Assembly (NCBI RefSeq): GCF_900156155.1
Contig: NZ_FTMD01000010.1
Span: 1 to 64,000 of the forward strand
From: Aromatoleum tolulyticum
Lineage (GTDB): Bacteria > Pseudomonadota > Gammaproteobacteria > Burkholderiales > Rhodocyclaceae
Reading direction: 5' to 3'
DNA: 64,000 nt
Each line of letters starts with the position of its first letter. Position 1 is the first letter of the stretch. The notes below the pieces were generated by a model. It had not been told where the DNA came from. It was given only the letters and a program-made list of their open reading frames with translations, and ran no database searches. Of the stretch, positions 30,132 through 39,469 are shown piece by piece. The position numbers and the translations under genes are program-made.

Positions 30132-30500
30132 TCAGGCGGTCAGCTTGTCGTAGGCAGCCTGGTCGAGCAGCCCGGACAGCGCGGACGGATCGTCGAGGCG
30201 AACGCGGATGAACCAGCCCTCGCCCATCGGGTCTTCATTGACCGTCGCCGGAGCGTCGGCCAGTGCGCCGTTGACTTCGACGACGGTGCCGGCCAGCGGC
30301 ATCTTCAGTTCGCCAGCGGCTTTCACCGATTCGATGACCGCGGCTTCGTCACCAGCGGCAAAACTCGCGCCGACGTCCGGCAACTGCACGAAGACGATGT
30401 CGCCCAGCGCGTTCTGCGCGTAGTCGGTGATGCCGACCGTGGCGACGTCGCCCTCGACGCGCAGCCACTCGTGGTCTTCGGTGAATTTGATCGTGCTCAT
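30132..30500 (-). CDS. gcvH: glycine cleavage H-protein
   Basis: The 122-residue protein starts [18 protein letters not shown] and has the lipoylation lysine at residue 60 in [17 protein letters not shown]. It shuttles intermediates between GcvP, GcvT and GcvL (the latter not in the window). It is the first gene of the minus-strand glycine cluster and is divergent from a LysR gene across a 131-bp gap, where the operon promoter must lie. I searched this leader for a glycine riboswitch core and saw none. Confidence 0.95.
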   Translation of the reverse strand: MSTIKFTEDHEWLRVEGDVATVGITDYAQNALGDIVFVQLPDVGASFAAGDEAAVIESVKAAGELKMPLAGTVVEVNGALADAPATVNEDPMGEGWFIRVRLDDPSALSGLLDQAAYDKLTA

Positions 30501-30631
30501 GAGGTCTCCAGGTTCGTGTGGATGGATGCAAGGGTCTGCTTCAGTGACGGCACGGATGTTATCAACCGGTTGACATGAGCGATTTTGATAGTTGAAATGA
30601 AATCATTAATTGCACAAATGACCGGCGCACA

Positions 30632-31543
30632 ATGCAAAACATCCCCACCGAACTGCTGCGCACCTTCGTGAAGGCCGTCGATACGGGCAGCTTCACGCGC
30701 GCCGGCGAGATCGTCGGACGCACGCAGTCCGCCGTGAGCCTGCAGATCAGGCGCCTGGAAGAGATGCTCGACGCACCGCTGTTCGTGCGCGGCACGCACC
30801 GCGTGAAGCTCACCGAGGAAGGGGCGACGCTGGCCGGGTACGCGCGGCGGATGCTGGCGCTGAACGACGAGGCGGTGAGCAGCCTGCGCCGCCCCAAGGT
30901 CGCCGGCAGCGTGCGTTTGGGTGCGCCGCACGAGTACACCGCCTCGCTGCTGCCGGTGATCCTCGGCAAGTTCGCCCAGTCGCACCCCGGCGTGATGCTC
31001 GAAGTGACCTGCGACCTGAGCAAGAACCTGCTCGCGCGGCAGGAGAAAGGCGAATTCGACCTCGTGATCGCCCTGCACGACGACCCCGAAGAGCGCGGCG
31101 GCACCAAGGTGCTCACCGAGCAGCTGGTGTGGATCACCAGCCTCGACCACGAGCGCCACACGCAGCGGCCGCTGTCGCTGGTGGTCGCACCGCCGCCGTG
31201 CATCTACCGCAACCGCGTGCTGCAGACGCTCGGCCGCCAGCAGCGCCCCTGGCGCATCGCCTACATGAGCTCCAGCTACAGCGGCATTATCGCCGCCGTG
31301 CGCGCCGGCCTGGGGGTCACCCTGCTGGCCGGCAGCACCGTGCCCGAAGGGGTGCGGGCGCTGGGCGAGCGCGACGGCTTCCCCGCGATGGGGCAGCTGG
31401 ACGTGCGGCTGTACGAGCGGACGGAAAGCGCGACCGAGGCGGTGCGCTGCCTCGCGGACTACATCACGAGCAGCTTTGCCTCGTCCGACGGCGCGCGCGG
31501 CGGCGGATCGGCACCGTCAGGCGCGCAGATGGCGGGCGAATAG
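30632..31543 (+). CDS. LysR-type transcriptional regulator
   Basis: The 303-residue protein has the N-terminal helix-turn-helix (LLRTFVKAVDTGSFTRAG, then RTQSAVSLQIRRLEEML) and a substrate-binding domain. The start is 131 bp from gcvH, transcribed divergently, the usual place for a regulator of its neighbour. It may therefore control the glycine operon as GcvA does elsewhere, but its sequence looks more like the LrhA/PecT branch. Its 3' end overlaps the convergent LysR gene by 27 bp. Confidence 0.85.
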   Translation: MQNIPTELLRTFVKAVDTGSFTRAGEIVGRTQSAVSLQIRRLEEMLDAPLFVRGTHRVKLTEEGATLAGYARRMLALNDEAVSSLRRPKVAGSVRLGAPHEYTASLLPVILGKFAQSHPGVMLEVTCDLSKNLLARQEKGEFDLVIALHDDPEERGGTKVLTEQLVWITSLDHERHTQRPLSLVVAPPPCIYRNRVLQTLGRQQRPWRIAYMSSSYSGIIAAVRAGLGVTLLAGSTVPEGVRALGERDGFPAMGQLDVRLYERTESATEAVRCLADYITSSFASSDGARGGGSAPSGAQMAGE

Positions 31544-32407
31544 CGCCGCCAGCGGCCGCGCCGCGACGCTCAGCGGCATCCCGCGCAGGCTCAGGATGCC
31601 GAGCGACATCGGCGGCGGCAGCGGTTCGACGGCGAATTCCTGCAGCCCCGCGCCGAAAATCGAATCGCGTATCAGCACCGTCGGGCCGAAACCGATGTGG
31701 TCGGTTCGCCGCATGAGCTCGAGCATCAGCGTGGGCGAGGCGCAACGCACGGTACTGGCCGGCACGTCGATGCCGTTGGCCTCGAGCCAGTTCACGAGGT
31801 GACTGCCCTGGCTGGCCCCGGTCAGGTTCAGCACCCAGCTCGCGCCGCGCAGTTCCGCCCATGTGCGTGCCGCGGCGAGCGGATGGCCGATACGGCCCGC
31901 GGGCGAGGCCGGGATCTGCGCAAGGGGCTCGAAATCCACTTCGTAGGGAAGATCCTGCGCATTGGCGAGCGCCACCGCGAAATCCAGGCGCCCTTCGATG
32001 ATGCCGGGCACCACGTTCGTCAGCAGCCCCTCTTCCAGGCTCAGCGCGGCATCCGGCTGGATACGGCGGAATTCGGCCAGCACGCGCGCCAGCACCGTCG
32101 CTGCGACCAGCGGCGTCAGCGCGACGGCGATGCGCGCGCCCGCCCCGCCGCGCAGCAGCCGGACCTCCTCGCGCGCCTTCTCCAGCGTCGCCAGCGCCAG
32201 CCGCGCACGCACCAGCAGCGCCTGGCCGGCGGGCGTGAACACCACGCCCTTGTAGCTGCGCGTCAGCAGCTCCGCCCCCACGTCCTCCTCCAGTTCGCGC
32301 AACGCCTTCGTCAGCGCGCTCTGGCTGAGATGCATCACCCGCGCTGCCGCCCGGATCGAGCCGGCATCGGCAACCTGCACGAGCGCCTTCAATTGATGGT
32401 CCTTCAT
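31517..32407 (-). CDS. LysR-type transcriptional regulator
   Basis: The 296-residue protein begins MKDHQLKALVQVADAGSIRA with helix-turn-helix ARVMHLSQSALTKALRELEE and a periplasmic-binding-like effector domain. It is divergent from the M20 aminohydrolase gene (81-bp gap) and probably regulates it together with the adjoining transporter. The effector is unknown; an amide-linked amino acid would fit the neighbours. Confidence 0.85.
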   Translation of the reverse strand: MKDHQLKALVQVADAGSIRAAARVMHLSQSALTKALRELEEDVGAELLTRSYKGVVFTPAGQALLVRARLALATLEKAREEVRLLRGGAGARIAVALTPLVAATVLARVLAEFRRIQPDAALSLEEGLLTNVVPGIIEGRLDFAVALANAQDLPYEVDFEPLAQIPASPAGRIGHPLAAARTWAELRGASWVLNLTGASQGSHLVNWLEANGIDVPASTVRCASPTLMLELMRRTDHIGFGPTVLIRDSIFGAGLQEFAVEPLPPPMSLGILSLRGMPLSVAARPLAALFARHLRA

Positions 32408-32488
32408 CGCTGCAAGTGATTACCCATAGTTGTCACCCCGGAAAAAGTACCGCCTTCCGCGATCGGTAGCAAATCCTATTATCAATCC

Positions 32489-33733
32489 ATGAATACGACT
32501 GATCGCATCCTCCCCGACGAGGCCGCCATGAAGACCTGGCGGCGTGCCATCCACCAGCATCCCGAGCTCGGCTTCGACGAGTTCGAGACCAGCCGCCTGG
32601 TCGCCGAGCAGCTCCGCCAAGCGGGCTTCGAGGTGCATGCCGGCATCGCCACGACCGGCGTCGTCGGCACGCTGAGGTGGGGAAAAAGCGGGAGCAACAG
32701 CGGGGGCAACGGCGAGAGTCACAGCGGCCCGCGCCTGGGGCTGCGCGCCGACATGGACGCGCTGCCGATCCACGAGGAGACCGGCCTGCCGTGGGCGAGC
32801 CGCAATCCCGGCCGGATGCACGCCTGCGGCCACGACGGCCACACCGCGATCCTGCTCGGCGCCGCGCAGGTGTTCGGACGCCTGCACAGCGAAGGCCGCC
32901 TGCCCGGCAGCGGCACCCTGAACCTGATCTTCCAGCCCGCCGAGGAACTGGGCGGCGGCGGCGGCGCCAAGCGCATGCTCGAAGAAGGCCTGTTCGAGCG
33001 CTTCCCCTGCGATGCGATCTTCGCCCTGCACAACTTCCCCGGCGTGCCGACCGGCCACTTCCGCTTCCGCCCCGGCCCCTTCATGGCCTCGTCGGACAAG
33101 GTGCTGATCCGCTTCGACGGCAAGGGCGGCCACGGCGCGCTGCCGCATCTCGCCCTCGACCCGACGCTGCCGGCAGCGGCGACCGTGCTGGCGCTGCAGA
33201 CCATCGTCGGGCGCAACGTCGATCCGGTCGACATGGCGGTGGTCAGCGTCGGCCGCATGTCAGCCGGCAAGGTCTACAACGTGATCCCCGAGACGGCCGA
33301 ACTCGAACTGAGCGTGCGCGCGCTGCGCCCCGAAGTGCGCGACCGCCTGGAACAGCGCATCTGCGAGCTGGCCCGAGGACAGGCCGCAGCCCACGGCGTC
33401 GCCTGCGACATCCGTTACGAGCGCGGCTACCCGGTGCTGATCAACAGCGCCGAGCAGGTGCGCTTCGCGACGGAGGTCGCACGCGAGCTGGTCGGCGCCG
33501 ACAAGGTCGACGGCAACGCCCCGCCGCTGTCCGGCAGCGAGGACTTCGCCTTCATGCTGCAGCAGGTGCCCGGCTGCTACCTGCTGATCGGCAACGGCGA
33601 CAACGGCTTCGCCGGCGGCGAACACCTCGGGCCGTGCAGCGTGCACAACCCGCACTACGACTTCAACGACGCCTGCCTCGCACCGGGCGCCACCTTCTGG
33701 GTGGCACTGGCGAACCGCTTCTTCGGCGGCTGA
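32489..33733 (+). CDS. M20-family amidohydrolase (hippurate hydrolase / IAA-amino acid hydrolase type)
   Basis: The 414-residue metallohydrolase has RRAIHQHPELGFDEFETS, GLRADMDALPIHEETGLPWA, the metal site MHACGHDGHTAILLGAA, FQPAEELGGGG, and the dimer-domain segment GKGGHGALPHLALDP. PPLSGSEDFAFMLQQVPG carries the last ligand region. It hydrolyses N-acyl or N-aroyl amino acids to acid and amino acid. A low-complexity insertion of S, G and N (about residues 65-80) sits between the first conserved blocks. The MHS transporter 61 bp downstream may import the substrate. Confidence 0.9.
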   Translation: MNTTDRILPDEAAMKTWRRAIHQHPELGFDEFETSRLVAEQLRQAGFEVHAGIATTGVVGTLRWGKSGSNSGGNGESHSGPRLGLRADMDALPIHEETGLPWASRNPGRMHACGHDGHTAILLGAAQVFGRLHSEGRLPGSGTLNLIFQPAEELGGGGGAKRMLEEGLFERFPCDAIFALHNFPGVPTGHFRFRPGPFMASSDKVLIRFDGKGGHGALPHLALDPTLPAAATVLALQTIVGRNVDPVDMAVVSVGRMSAGKVYNVIPETAELELSVRALRPEVRDRLEQRICELARGQAAAHGVACDIRYERGYPVLINSAEQVRFATEVARELVGADKVDGNAPPLSGSEDFAFMLQQVPGCYLLIGNGDNGFAGGEHLGPCSVHNPHYDFNDACLAPGATFWVALANRFFGG

Positions 33734-33794
33734 GCGCCGGGCGGCACCGCACCCCAAAACGACAATACAGACTCATCAAGAGGAGACACGCATC

Positions 33795-35162
33795 ATGAGC
33801 AGCAGCACCGCAGCGCCGCGCGCGCGCCAGATCGTCGCAGCCGTCATCGGCAACGCGCTGGAATGGTACGACTTCATTGTCTTCGGCTTCCTCGCCGTGG
33901 TGATCTCGCGCCTGTTCTTCCCCGCGGACAGCGAGTACAGCTCGCTGCTGATGGCGACCGCGACCTTCGGCGTGGGCTTCTTCATGCGCCCGGTCGGCGG
34001 CGTCCTGCTCGGCATCTACGCCGACCGCAAGGGACGCAAGGCCGCGCTGCAGCTCATCATCGCCATGATGACGGTGTCGATCGCGCTGATCGCCTTCGCC
34101 CCGCCCTACGCCGCGATCGGCCTCGCCGCGCCGCTGCTGATCGTGCTCGCACGCCTGCTGCAGGGCTTCGCCACCGGCGGCGAGTTCGCCAGCGCGACGT
34201 CCTTCCTGATCGAGAGCGCCCCGCCCAACAAACGGGGCCTGTACGGCTCGTGGCAGATGTTCGGCCAGGGCCTCGCGGTGTTTGCCGGCGCCGGAGTCAC
34301 GGCGCTGATCACGCGCAACCTCTCGCCCGAGGCGCTCGACGCCTGGGGCTGGCGCATCCCGTTCATGATCGGCCTGCTGATCGGCCCGGTCGGCCTGTGG
34401 ATCCGCCGCCACCTGGAAGAAACCGAGGCCTTCCTGGAGGCCCACAAGGCGCCGGCGGAAAAACAGTCGATCGCCCGCATGCTCAGGAACCACCTGCGCG
34501 AAGTCTTCGCGGTCATGGGCGTCACGGTTTGCGGCACGGTCGGCTTCTACGTGATCCTGGTCTACATGCCGACCTTCGCCACCAAGCAGCTCGGCATGGT
34601 GCTGTCGGATGCCTTCACCGCGCAGGTCATCGCGGTCGCGCTGATGACGATCCTGATGCCGGTGTTCGGCGCGCTGTCCGACCGCGTCGGCCGCAAGATC
34701 CTCGTCATCCTCGCCGCTGCAGGCCTGCTCGTCGCCTCCTACCCCCTGCTCTCGTGGGTCCATGCCGCCCCCTCGTTCGAACGGCTCGTCACGATGCAGA
34801 TCGTGCTGTGCATCCTGCTCGCGGTCTTCTTCGGGCCGATTTCGGCGGTGATGGCGGAGCAGTTCCCGGCCGGCGTGCGCTCGACCGGTCTCGCCCTCGC
34901 CTACAACGTCGCCGTGATGGTGTTCGGCGGCTTCGCGCAGTTCATCGTCACCTGGCTGATCCACACCACCGGCCTCGCGATCGCCCCGGTGTTTTATGTC
35001 ATGTTCGCGGCCGCGCTGGGCTTCGTCTCCGCCCTTTTCCTCACCGACCGCACGAAGGTCGCGCACCTCGCGGCGGTGGACGAGGAAATCCCCGCGCCCC
35101 ATGCAGGACACGACGGCAGGGACGGCGTCATCCTTCCGCGCACCGCCGTCAATCGCGCCTGA
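33795..35162 (+). CDS. MFS transporter, metabolite:H+ symporter (MHS) family
   Basis: The 455-residue transporter has twelve predicted helices with GNALEWYDFIVFGFLAVVIS in helix 1, the family loop YADRKGRKAALQ, and RLLQGFATGGEFASATSFL in helix 4, all typical of the MHS subfamily (ProP, KgtP, CitA). Substrate is likely an organic or amino acid. It follows the M20 hydrolase gene with a good ribosome site (AAGAGGAG) and ends in a bidirectional terminator. Confidence 0.9.
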   Translation: MSSSTAAPRARQIVAAVIGNALEWYDFIVFGFLAVVISRLFFPADSEYSSLLMATATFGVGFFMRPVGGVLLGIYADRKGRKAALQLIIAMMTVSIALIAFAPPYAAIGLAAPLLIVLARLLQGFATGGEFASATSFLIESAPPNKRGLYGSWQMFGQGLAVFAGAGVTALITRNLSPEALDAWGWRIPFMIGLLIGPVGLWIRRHLEETEAFLEAHKAPAEKQSIARMLRNHLREVFAVMGVTVCGTVGFYVILVYMPTFATKQLGMVLSDAFTAQVIAVALMTILMPVFGALSDRVGRKILVILAAAGLLVASYPLLSWVHAAPSFERLVTMQIVLCILLAVFFGPISAVMAEQFPAGVRSTGLALAYNVAVMVFGGFAQFIVTWLIHTTGLAIAPVFYVMFAAALGFVSALFLTDRTKVAHLAAVDEEIPAPHAGHDGRDGVILPRTAVNRA

Positions 35163-35172
35163 AGCCGGCGCA

Positions 35173-35196
35173 AAAGGCCGCCCCCTCGGCCTTTTC
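35173..35196. terminator. bidirectional terminator
   Basis: AAAAGGCCG-CCCCCT-CGGCCTTTT has a 9-bp stem with A/T ends, so both strands read stem plus T-run. It lies between the convergent MHS transporter gene and the patatin gene. Confidence 0.85.
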
Positions 35197-35199
35197 CGT

Positions 35200-36249
35200 T
35201 CAGGTGAATAGCTCGCCGAGATTCACCGTCCCCCGGCTGCCGACATGCTGGCGCTGGGTGCGGATCCAGCGCGCGGCACGGACACGTCCGAGGTCGCGCA
35301 GTTCGTGCAGGAAGGCGCGCGCCGCGTTGAGCTTGCTGCCGCTGCCGCTCTCGGCCAGTTCCTGCGCCTCGATCATGTGAAAGCGCAGGCCCAGCAGCTT
35401 GCGCTCGAGACGCCCGTGCGGCACCCAGCCGCTGCCCGCCTCCAGATAGGCGCGGGCGTGCGCGATCATGCGCATCTCGCGCAGGAAGGTCGCCGAGAAG
35501 CCCATCTCCACCGTGCGGTCGGCGATCGCGCCAGCGCTGCGCGGTGCCGCGGCAATGCGCAGCGGATTGAGGAGCACGAGCAGGATGTCCGGCGTCTCGC
35601 ATTCGTACATCAGCGGGTAGACCGCCGGATTGGCGCTGAAACCGCCGTCCCAGTAGGCCTCGCCGTCGATCTCGACGGCGTGGTGGATGGTCGGCAGGCA
35701 GGCCGACGCCAGTAGCATGTCCTCGGTGAGTTCGGCGGTGCGGAACAGGCGCACCTTGCCGGTCTGCACGCGCGTCGCGGCGATGAACAGGCGCAGGCGG
35801 CACTCGCGGCGCAGAAACTCGAAATCGAACTGCGCACGCACGACCTCGCGCAGCGGGTTCAACTCGAACGGATTGAACTGGTAGGGCGACAGCAGCCGCG
35901 TCATCCCCAGCATCATGCCAAGCGCATTGGGTAGTGCGCCGTTGCCATTGGGGTTCATGCTGTGCAGCAGGTCGAGCTCGAGCGGCGCGCTCGCCGCAAC
36001 CGCCTCCCAGAAGCCGGACAGACTCGCGCGCGCGCCCTCGCCGCCGCCGCGCGTCCATCCCTGCGCCAGCGCCACCGCGTTCATCGCACCTGCGCTGGTG
36101 CCGCTGATGCCGTCGAGCCTCCAGCCCTCCTCCAGCAACCGGTCCAGCACGCCCCATGTGTAGGCGCCGTGCGCCCCGCCCCCCTGCAGCGCGAGGCTGA
36201 TTGCGGGCAGCGCTTCACGCCTGCCCGACCACCATCGTTTGCGCAGCAT
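35200..36249 (-). CDS. patatin-like phospholipase
   Basis: ATG 36249 follows GGGAG at 5 bp. The 349-residue protein has the oxyanion loop LALQGGGAHGAYTWGVLDRL, the nucleophile serine in GISGTSAGAMNAV (GxSxG, about residue 59), and the aspartate of the Ser-Asp dyad in YWDGGFSANPAV (DGG). It should hydrolyse acyl esters of lipids. There is no signal peptide. The upstream in-frame extension is rejected because it lacks a ribosome site. Confidence 0.9.
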   Translation of the reverse strand: MLRKRWWSGRREALPAISLALQGGGAHGAYTWGVLDRLLEEGWRLDGISGTSAGAMNAVALAQGWTRGGGEGARASLSGFWEAVAASAPLELDLLHSMNPNGNGALPNALGMMLGMTRLLSPYQFNPFELNPLREVVRAQFDFEFLRRECRLRLFIAATRVQTGKVRLFRTAELTEDMLLASACLPTIHHAVEIDGEAYWDGGFSANPAVYPLMYECETPDILLVLLNPLRIAAAPRSAGAIADRTVEMGFSATFLREMRMIAHARAYLEAGSGWVPHGRLERKLLGLRFHMIEAQELAESGSGSKLNAARAFLHELRDLGRVRAARWIRTQRQHVGSRGTVNLGELFT

Positions 36250-36331
36250 GTTCCACTCCCTTCCATGCGCAGAAAAACTTCTGCTGCACTGCACCATACA
36301 GCAAGAACGGCAGCGGGAGTGTTTCAGATGG

Positions 36332-37708
36332 TCAGACCACGAACATCCGCAGCGCGAATCCGACCACCGCACACGCGGCGATCACGTGGATGACGTTCGC
36401 CTTGAAGCGGAACAATGCGACCGCCGCGCCCAGTGCGATGAGCGCCGACATCAGGTCGAAGCCGCCGTCCAGCCCCTGCGGCCACAGCACGTGGTAGCCG
36501 AAGAACAGCGCCAGGTTCAGCACCACCCCGACCACGGCGGCCGTGATCGCGGTGAGCGGCGCGGTAAACTTCAGGTCGTTGTGCGTCGTCTCCACCAGCG
36601 GGCCGCCGAGCAGGATGAAGATGAAGGACGGCAGGAAGGTGAACCACGTCACCACGGACGCCGCGACCGCGCCGGCGAGGAACAGGCTGTCGGGGCCGAA
36701 CACCGATTTCACGTAGCCGCCGACGAAACCGACGAATGCGACCACCATGATCAGCGGCCCCGGCGTCGTCTCGCCGAGCGCGAGGCCGTCGATCATCTGC
36801 GTCGGTGTCAGCCAGCCGTAGTAGGTAACGGCGCCCTGATACACGTAGGGCAGCACGGCATAGGCGCCGCCGAAGGTCAGCAGCGCCGCCTTGGTGAAGA
36901 ACCACCCCATCTGCGTCAGCGTGTGCTGCCAGCCGAACACGCCCGCCAGCAGCCCCATCGGCACCAGCCACAGCAAGCCGCCGACGATCAGCACGCGCGC
37001 GACGCGCGGCCATGCGAAGCGCGCATGCTCAGGCGTCGGCGTGGCGTCGTCGATCAGCGCGGGGCCGAAGGACTGGCCGGCCTTGCCGTGCGCGCCGCCG
37101 GCGCGGAAGTGCTCCGGCGACAGCCGCCCGCCGATCGCGCCGACGAGTGCGGCGCCGAGAACGATGGCCGGGAACGGCAGGTTGAATCCGGCGATTGCGA
37201 CGAAGGACGCCGCCGCGATCGCCCACAGCACGTTGTTCTTCAGCGCCCGCGAGCCGATGCGGTGCGCCGCCTGGACGACGATGGCCGTCACCGCGGGCTT
37301 GATGCCGTAGAAGAGCCCCGCCACCAGCGTGGTCTCGCCGAAGGCCACATAGACCCACGACAGCCCGATCAGGATCAGCAACGACGGGAGCACGAACAGC
37401 ACGCCGGCGACGATGCCGCCGCGCGTCCGGTGCATCAGCCAGCCGATGTAGGTCGCCAGCTGCTGCGCCTCGGGGCCCGGCAGGACCATGCAGTAGTTGA
37501 GCGCATGCAGGAATCGCCGCTCCGAGATCCAGCGGCGGCGCTCGACCAGTTCCTGGTGCATGATCGCGATCTGCCCGGCCGGCCCGCCGAAGCTGATGAA
37601 GCCGAGCTTCAGCCAGAACAGGAAGGCCTCGCGAAACGAGACCGGTTCGGGCGCGGTTGCGGTGGCATTGTCGGTGGGCTTTTCGGTGGTCGGTGCAGAG
37701 CTGCTCAT
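36332..37708 (-). CDS. chrA: ChrA chromate transporter
   Basis: The 458-residue protein has two homologous CHR domains. The first begins FREAFLFWLKLGFISFGGPAGQ with QIAIMHQELVERRRWI and NYCMVLPGPEAQQLATYIGW; the second has FTKAALLTFGGAYAVLPYV and DGLALGETTPGPLIMVVAFVG. This is the full-length, two-domain form that exports chromate at the inner membrane. No chrB or chrC is next to it. Confidence 0.95.
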   Translation of the reverse strand: MSSSAPTTEKPTDNATATAPEPVSFREAFLFWLKLGFISFGGPAGQIAIMHQELVERRRWISERRFLHALNYCMVLPGPEAQQLATYIGWLMHRTRGGIVAGVLFVLPSLLILIGLSWVYVAFGETTLVAGLFYGIKPAVTAIVVQAAHRIGSRALKNNVLWAIAAASFVAIAGFNLPFPAIVLGAALVGAIGGRLSPEHFRAGGAHGKAGQSFGPALIDDATPTPEHARFAWPRVARVLIVGGLLWLVPMGLLAGVFGWQHTLTQMGWFFTKAALLTFGGAYAVLPYVYQGAVTYYGWLTPTQMIDGLALGETTPGPLIMVVAFVGFVGGYVKSVFGPDSLFLAGAVAASVVTWFTFLPSFIFILLGGPLVETTHNDLKFTAPLTAITAAVVGVVLNLALFFGYHVLWPQGLDGGFDLMSALIALGAAVALFRFKANVIHVIAACAVVGFALRMFVV

Positions 37709-37911
37709 TCTTGTGGCGCGGCCTCATCGAGGATGGCGGACGGGGCATGGAGAGGCGCGCCGCGCCGTGCGGCGAGCCCGCATGAGTCCCGGTGGATGCG
37801 TGCGAACGTGCAAGTATGCATGTCCGCCGCTCCTTCCACACGGCGCGGATCGAATCGCGCGCCGCGCAGGCCCGCCGTCCGCCCGCATAAACCGCCGGGC
37901 TGCGCCACCGC

Positions 37912-38766
37912 TCAACCGGACACCGGAGCCTGCCCCCCCTCCCGTCGCACCGCAAAGCGCAGCGGCGAACGCACCGCCGGCCGGCCGAAGGGAGCCCCAT
38001 AGGCAAAACCCTGGGCGAGCACGCCGTGCGGCAGGTCGGACGATGCCCTGTCCTCCACCCGCGTCACGATCACCCGCGCCGATCCCGCGCGTGCCTGCAG
38101 CGCATCGAGCGCCTTGCGGGCATCACCCTCGGCCTGCAAAGCCGCCGTACCGATCTTGATGAAGTCCGCCGGCACGATCCCCGACAACGCATGCCATTGC
38201 GCCACGGACTCGACGTTCACGGCGACGCGGAAACCGTTGTGGCGATAGTTCCGCAGCACGAAACTGAGCAGGTCCGCCTGCCGGCTCGCGACGACCGGGG
38301 CCTCGATGACGATGCGTCCGGGCGCGAATCCGAGCGCGTCGACCACCTTGCGGAACGCCGCCCCGTGGTCGCCCGCGACGGCCGCCAGCAGACGGCCATG
38401 CACGTTCAGGAACAGCAGGCCGTCATCACCCACCGACGCGATGAAGTTCAGCGCATGGACGGTGCGCGCGAGCCGGTCGAGCGCGATCAGGCGGTCGTCG
38501 TCGGCGTTGGCCGAAAACAGCACCCACGGCGACAGGTCGCGCCGGCCGCCCCCCAGGCAACGCAGGAAGGCCTCGTGCCCGACGACCTGGCCGGACGACG
38601 GATCGACGATGGGCTGGAACACGCTCGACAGTTCGCAGCCGAACCAGTCCCCCACGACGCCGCCGTCGGCAAGGCGGCGCAGCTGCCGGCCGGCCTGACG
38701 TTCGAGCGGCAGGCGGTAGAGGAAGTCGCGAACGCGGTCGGCGATCTGCGAAGTCGGACTGGTCAT
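37912..38766 (-). CDS. EAL-domain protein, catalytically degenerate
   Basis: ATG 38766 has GGGAG upstream. The 284-residue protein is a single EAL domain: SSVFQPIVDPSSGQVVGHEA with EAFLR for EALxR, FLNVHGRLL, ADFIKIG, and QGFAYGAPFGRP near the end. The DDFG-type metal-binding pair is replaced by NVES, and the aspartate of FIKxD by glycine. Hydrolysis of cyclic di-GMP is therefore unlikely; binding or a protein-protein role is more probable. No GGDEF or sensor domain is attached. Confidence 0.8.
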   Translation of the reverse strand: MTSPTSQIADRVRDFLYRLPLERQAGRQLRRLADGGVVGDWFGCELSSVFQPIVDPSSGQVVGHEAFLRCLGGGRRDLSPWVLFSANADDDRLIALDRLARTVHALNFIASVGDDGLLFLNVHGRLLAAVAGDHGAAFRKVVDALGFAPGRIVIEAPVVASRQADLLSFVLRNYRHNGFRVAVNVESVAQWHALSGIVPADFIKIGTAALQAEGDARKALDALQARAGSARVIVTRVEDRASSDLPHGVLAQGFAYGAPFGRPAVRSPLRFAVRREGGQAPVSG

Positions 38767-39064
38767 GACGGGCTCCCATCGGTGGTCTAGGGCGAAACGC
38801 GATGCATCGCGCACGGAAAGCCGGCGCATCGTCGCACCGCGACTTTACGGGGGCGTGTCACGGACGCGAACCATGAAATTCTGCTGAGCTTATGCACGCA
38901 GAGCCGGCAGCTTCGACCGGGGTGAAGTGCGGCGACGCTTACAAACACGTAATACCGCCGTCATCGATCGGACAGTCGTCGCGGCGCACACTTTCGAACA
39001 CGAGCGAAGGATTCCGGAGCATCCGCGCCGGAAGGGCATTCGCCGGAAAGTGCCGGAGATCATC

Positions 39065-39343
39065 ATGAGGACCACCATTCCTTCCGTCGTCGCAATTGCC
39101 GCAGTGCTCGGACTGTCATTCAGCGCCAGCGCGGCGTCCCAGGCGCCGGCCGTCGAGCAGACCGGAAGCGCGGTACAAGCGCCCGCCGCGACAGACGCAG
39201 CAAGCGCGCCGCGGCACAGCCACATGGGCGAAAAGATCGGCGTGCGCGCAGAACAAGCCGCTGCGGCCGGATCGGCGACTGCGAAATCGACGCCTGCAAA
39301 GCCCGCCGCCACGCGCCACAATCACCAGCGCGATTTCAAGTAG
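39065..39343 (+). CDS. small secreted protein, unknown function
   Basis: ATG 39065 follows GGAG at 7 bp. The 92-residue product has a signal peptide (MRTTIPSVVAIAAVLGLSFS, then ASA), then a low-complexity region rich in A, P and T with the histidine motifs RHSHMGEK and RHNHQRDFK. It lies in a copper-related neighbourhood, convergent with copK, so metal binding in the periplasm is possible but not shown. Confidence 0.6.
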   Translation: MRTTIPSVVAIAAVLGLSFSASAASQAPAVEQTGSAVQAPAATDAASAPRHSHMGEKIGVRAEQAAAAGSATAKSTPAKPAATRHNHQRDFK

Positions 39344-39431
39344 GGGACGACTGCCGCAGCGCGTTTCTCGCACATTCAGCCACGGCGGGCGAATCGCAAA
39401 CGATCTGCCCGCCGTTCCTTTGTGTGCGAAC

Positions 39432-39455
39432 AAGCGGCCGCAACCGCGGCCGCTT
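39432..39455. terminator. bidirectional hairpin terminator
   Basis: AAGCGGCCGC-AACC-GCGGCCGCTT is a perfect 10-bp stem between the convergent small secreted protein gene and copK. A second stem, ACGGCGGGC/GCCCGCCGT (39382-39390 and 39407-39415), lies just before it. Confidence 0.65.
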
Positions 39456-39469
39456 TCCCCGCGTGCCGT

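Noticed and set aside
30501..30631. Glycine riboswitch in front of gcvH
   Set aside because: The 131-bp leader is too short and lacks the conserved riboswitch core sequence; no tandem aptamer pattern is seen.
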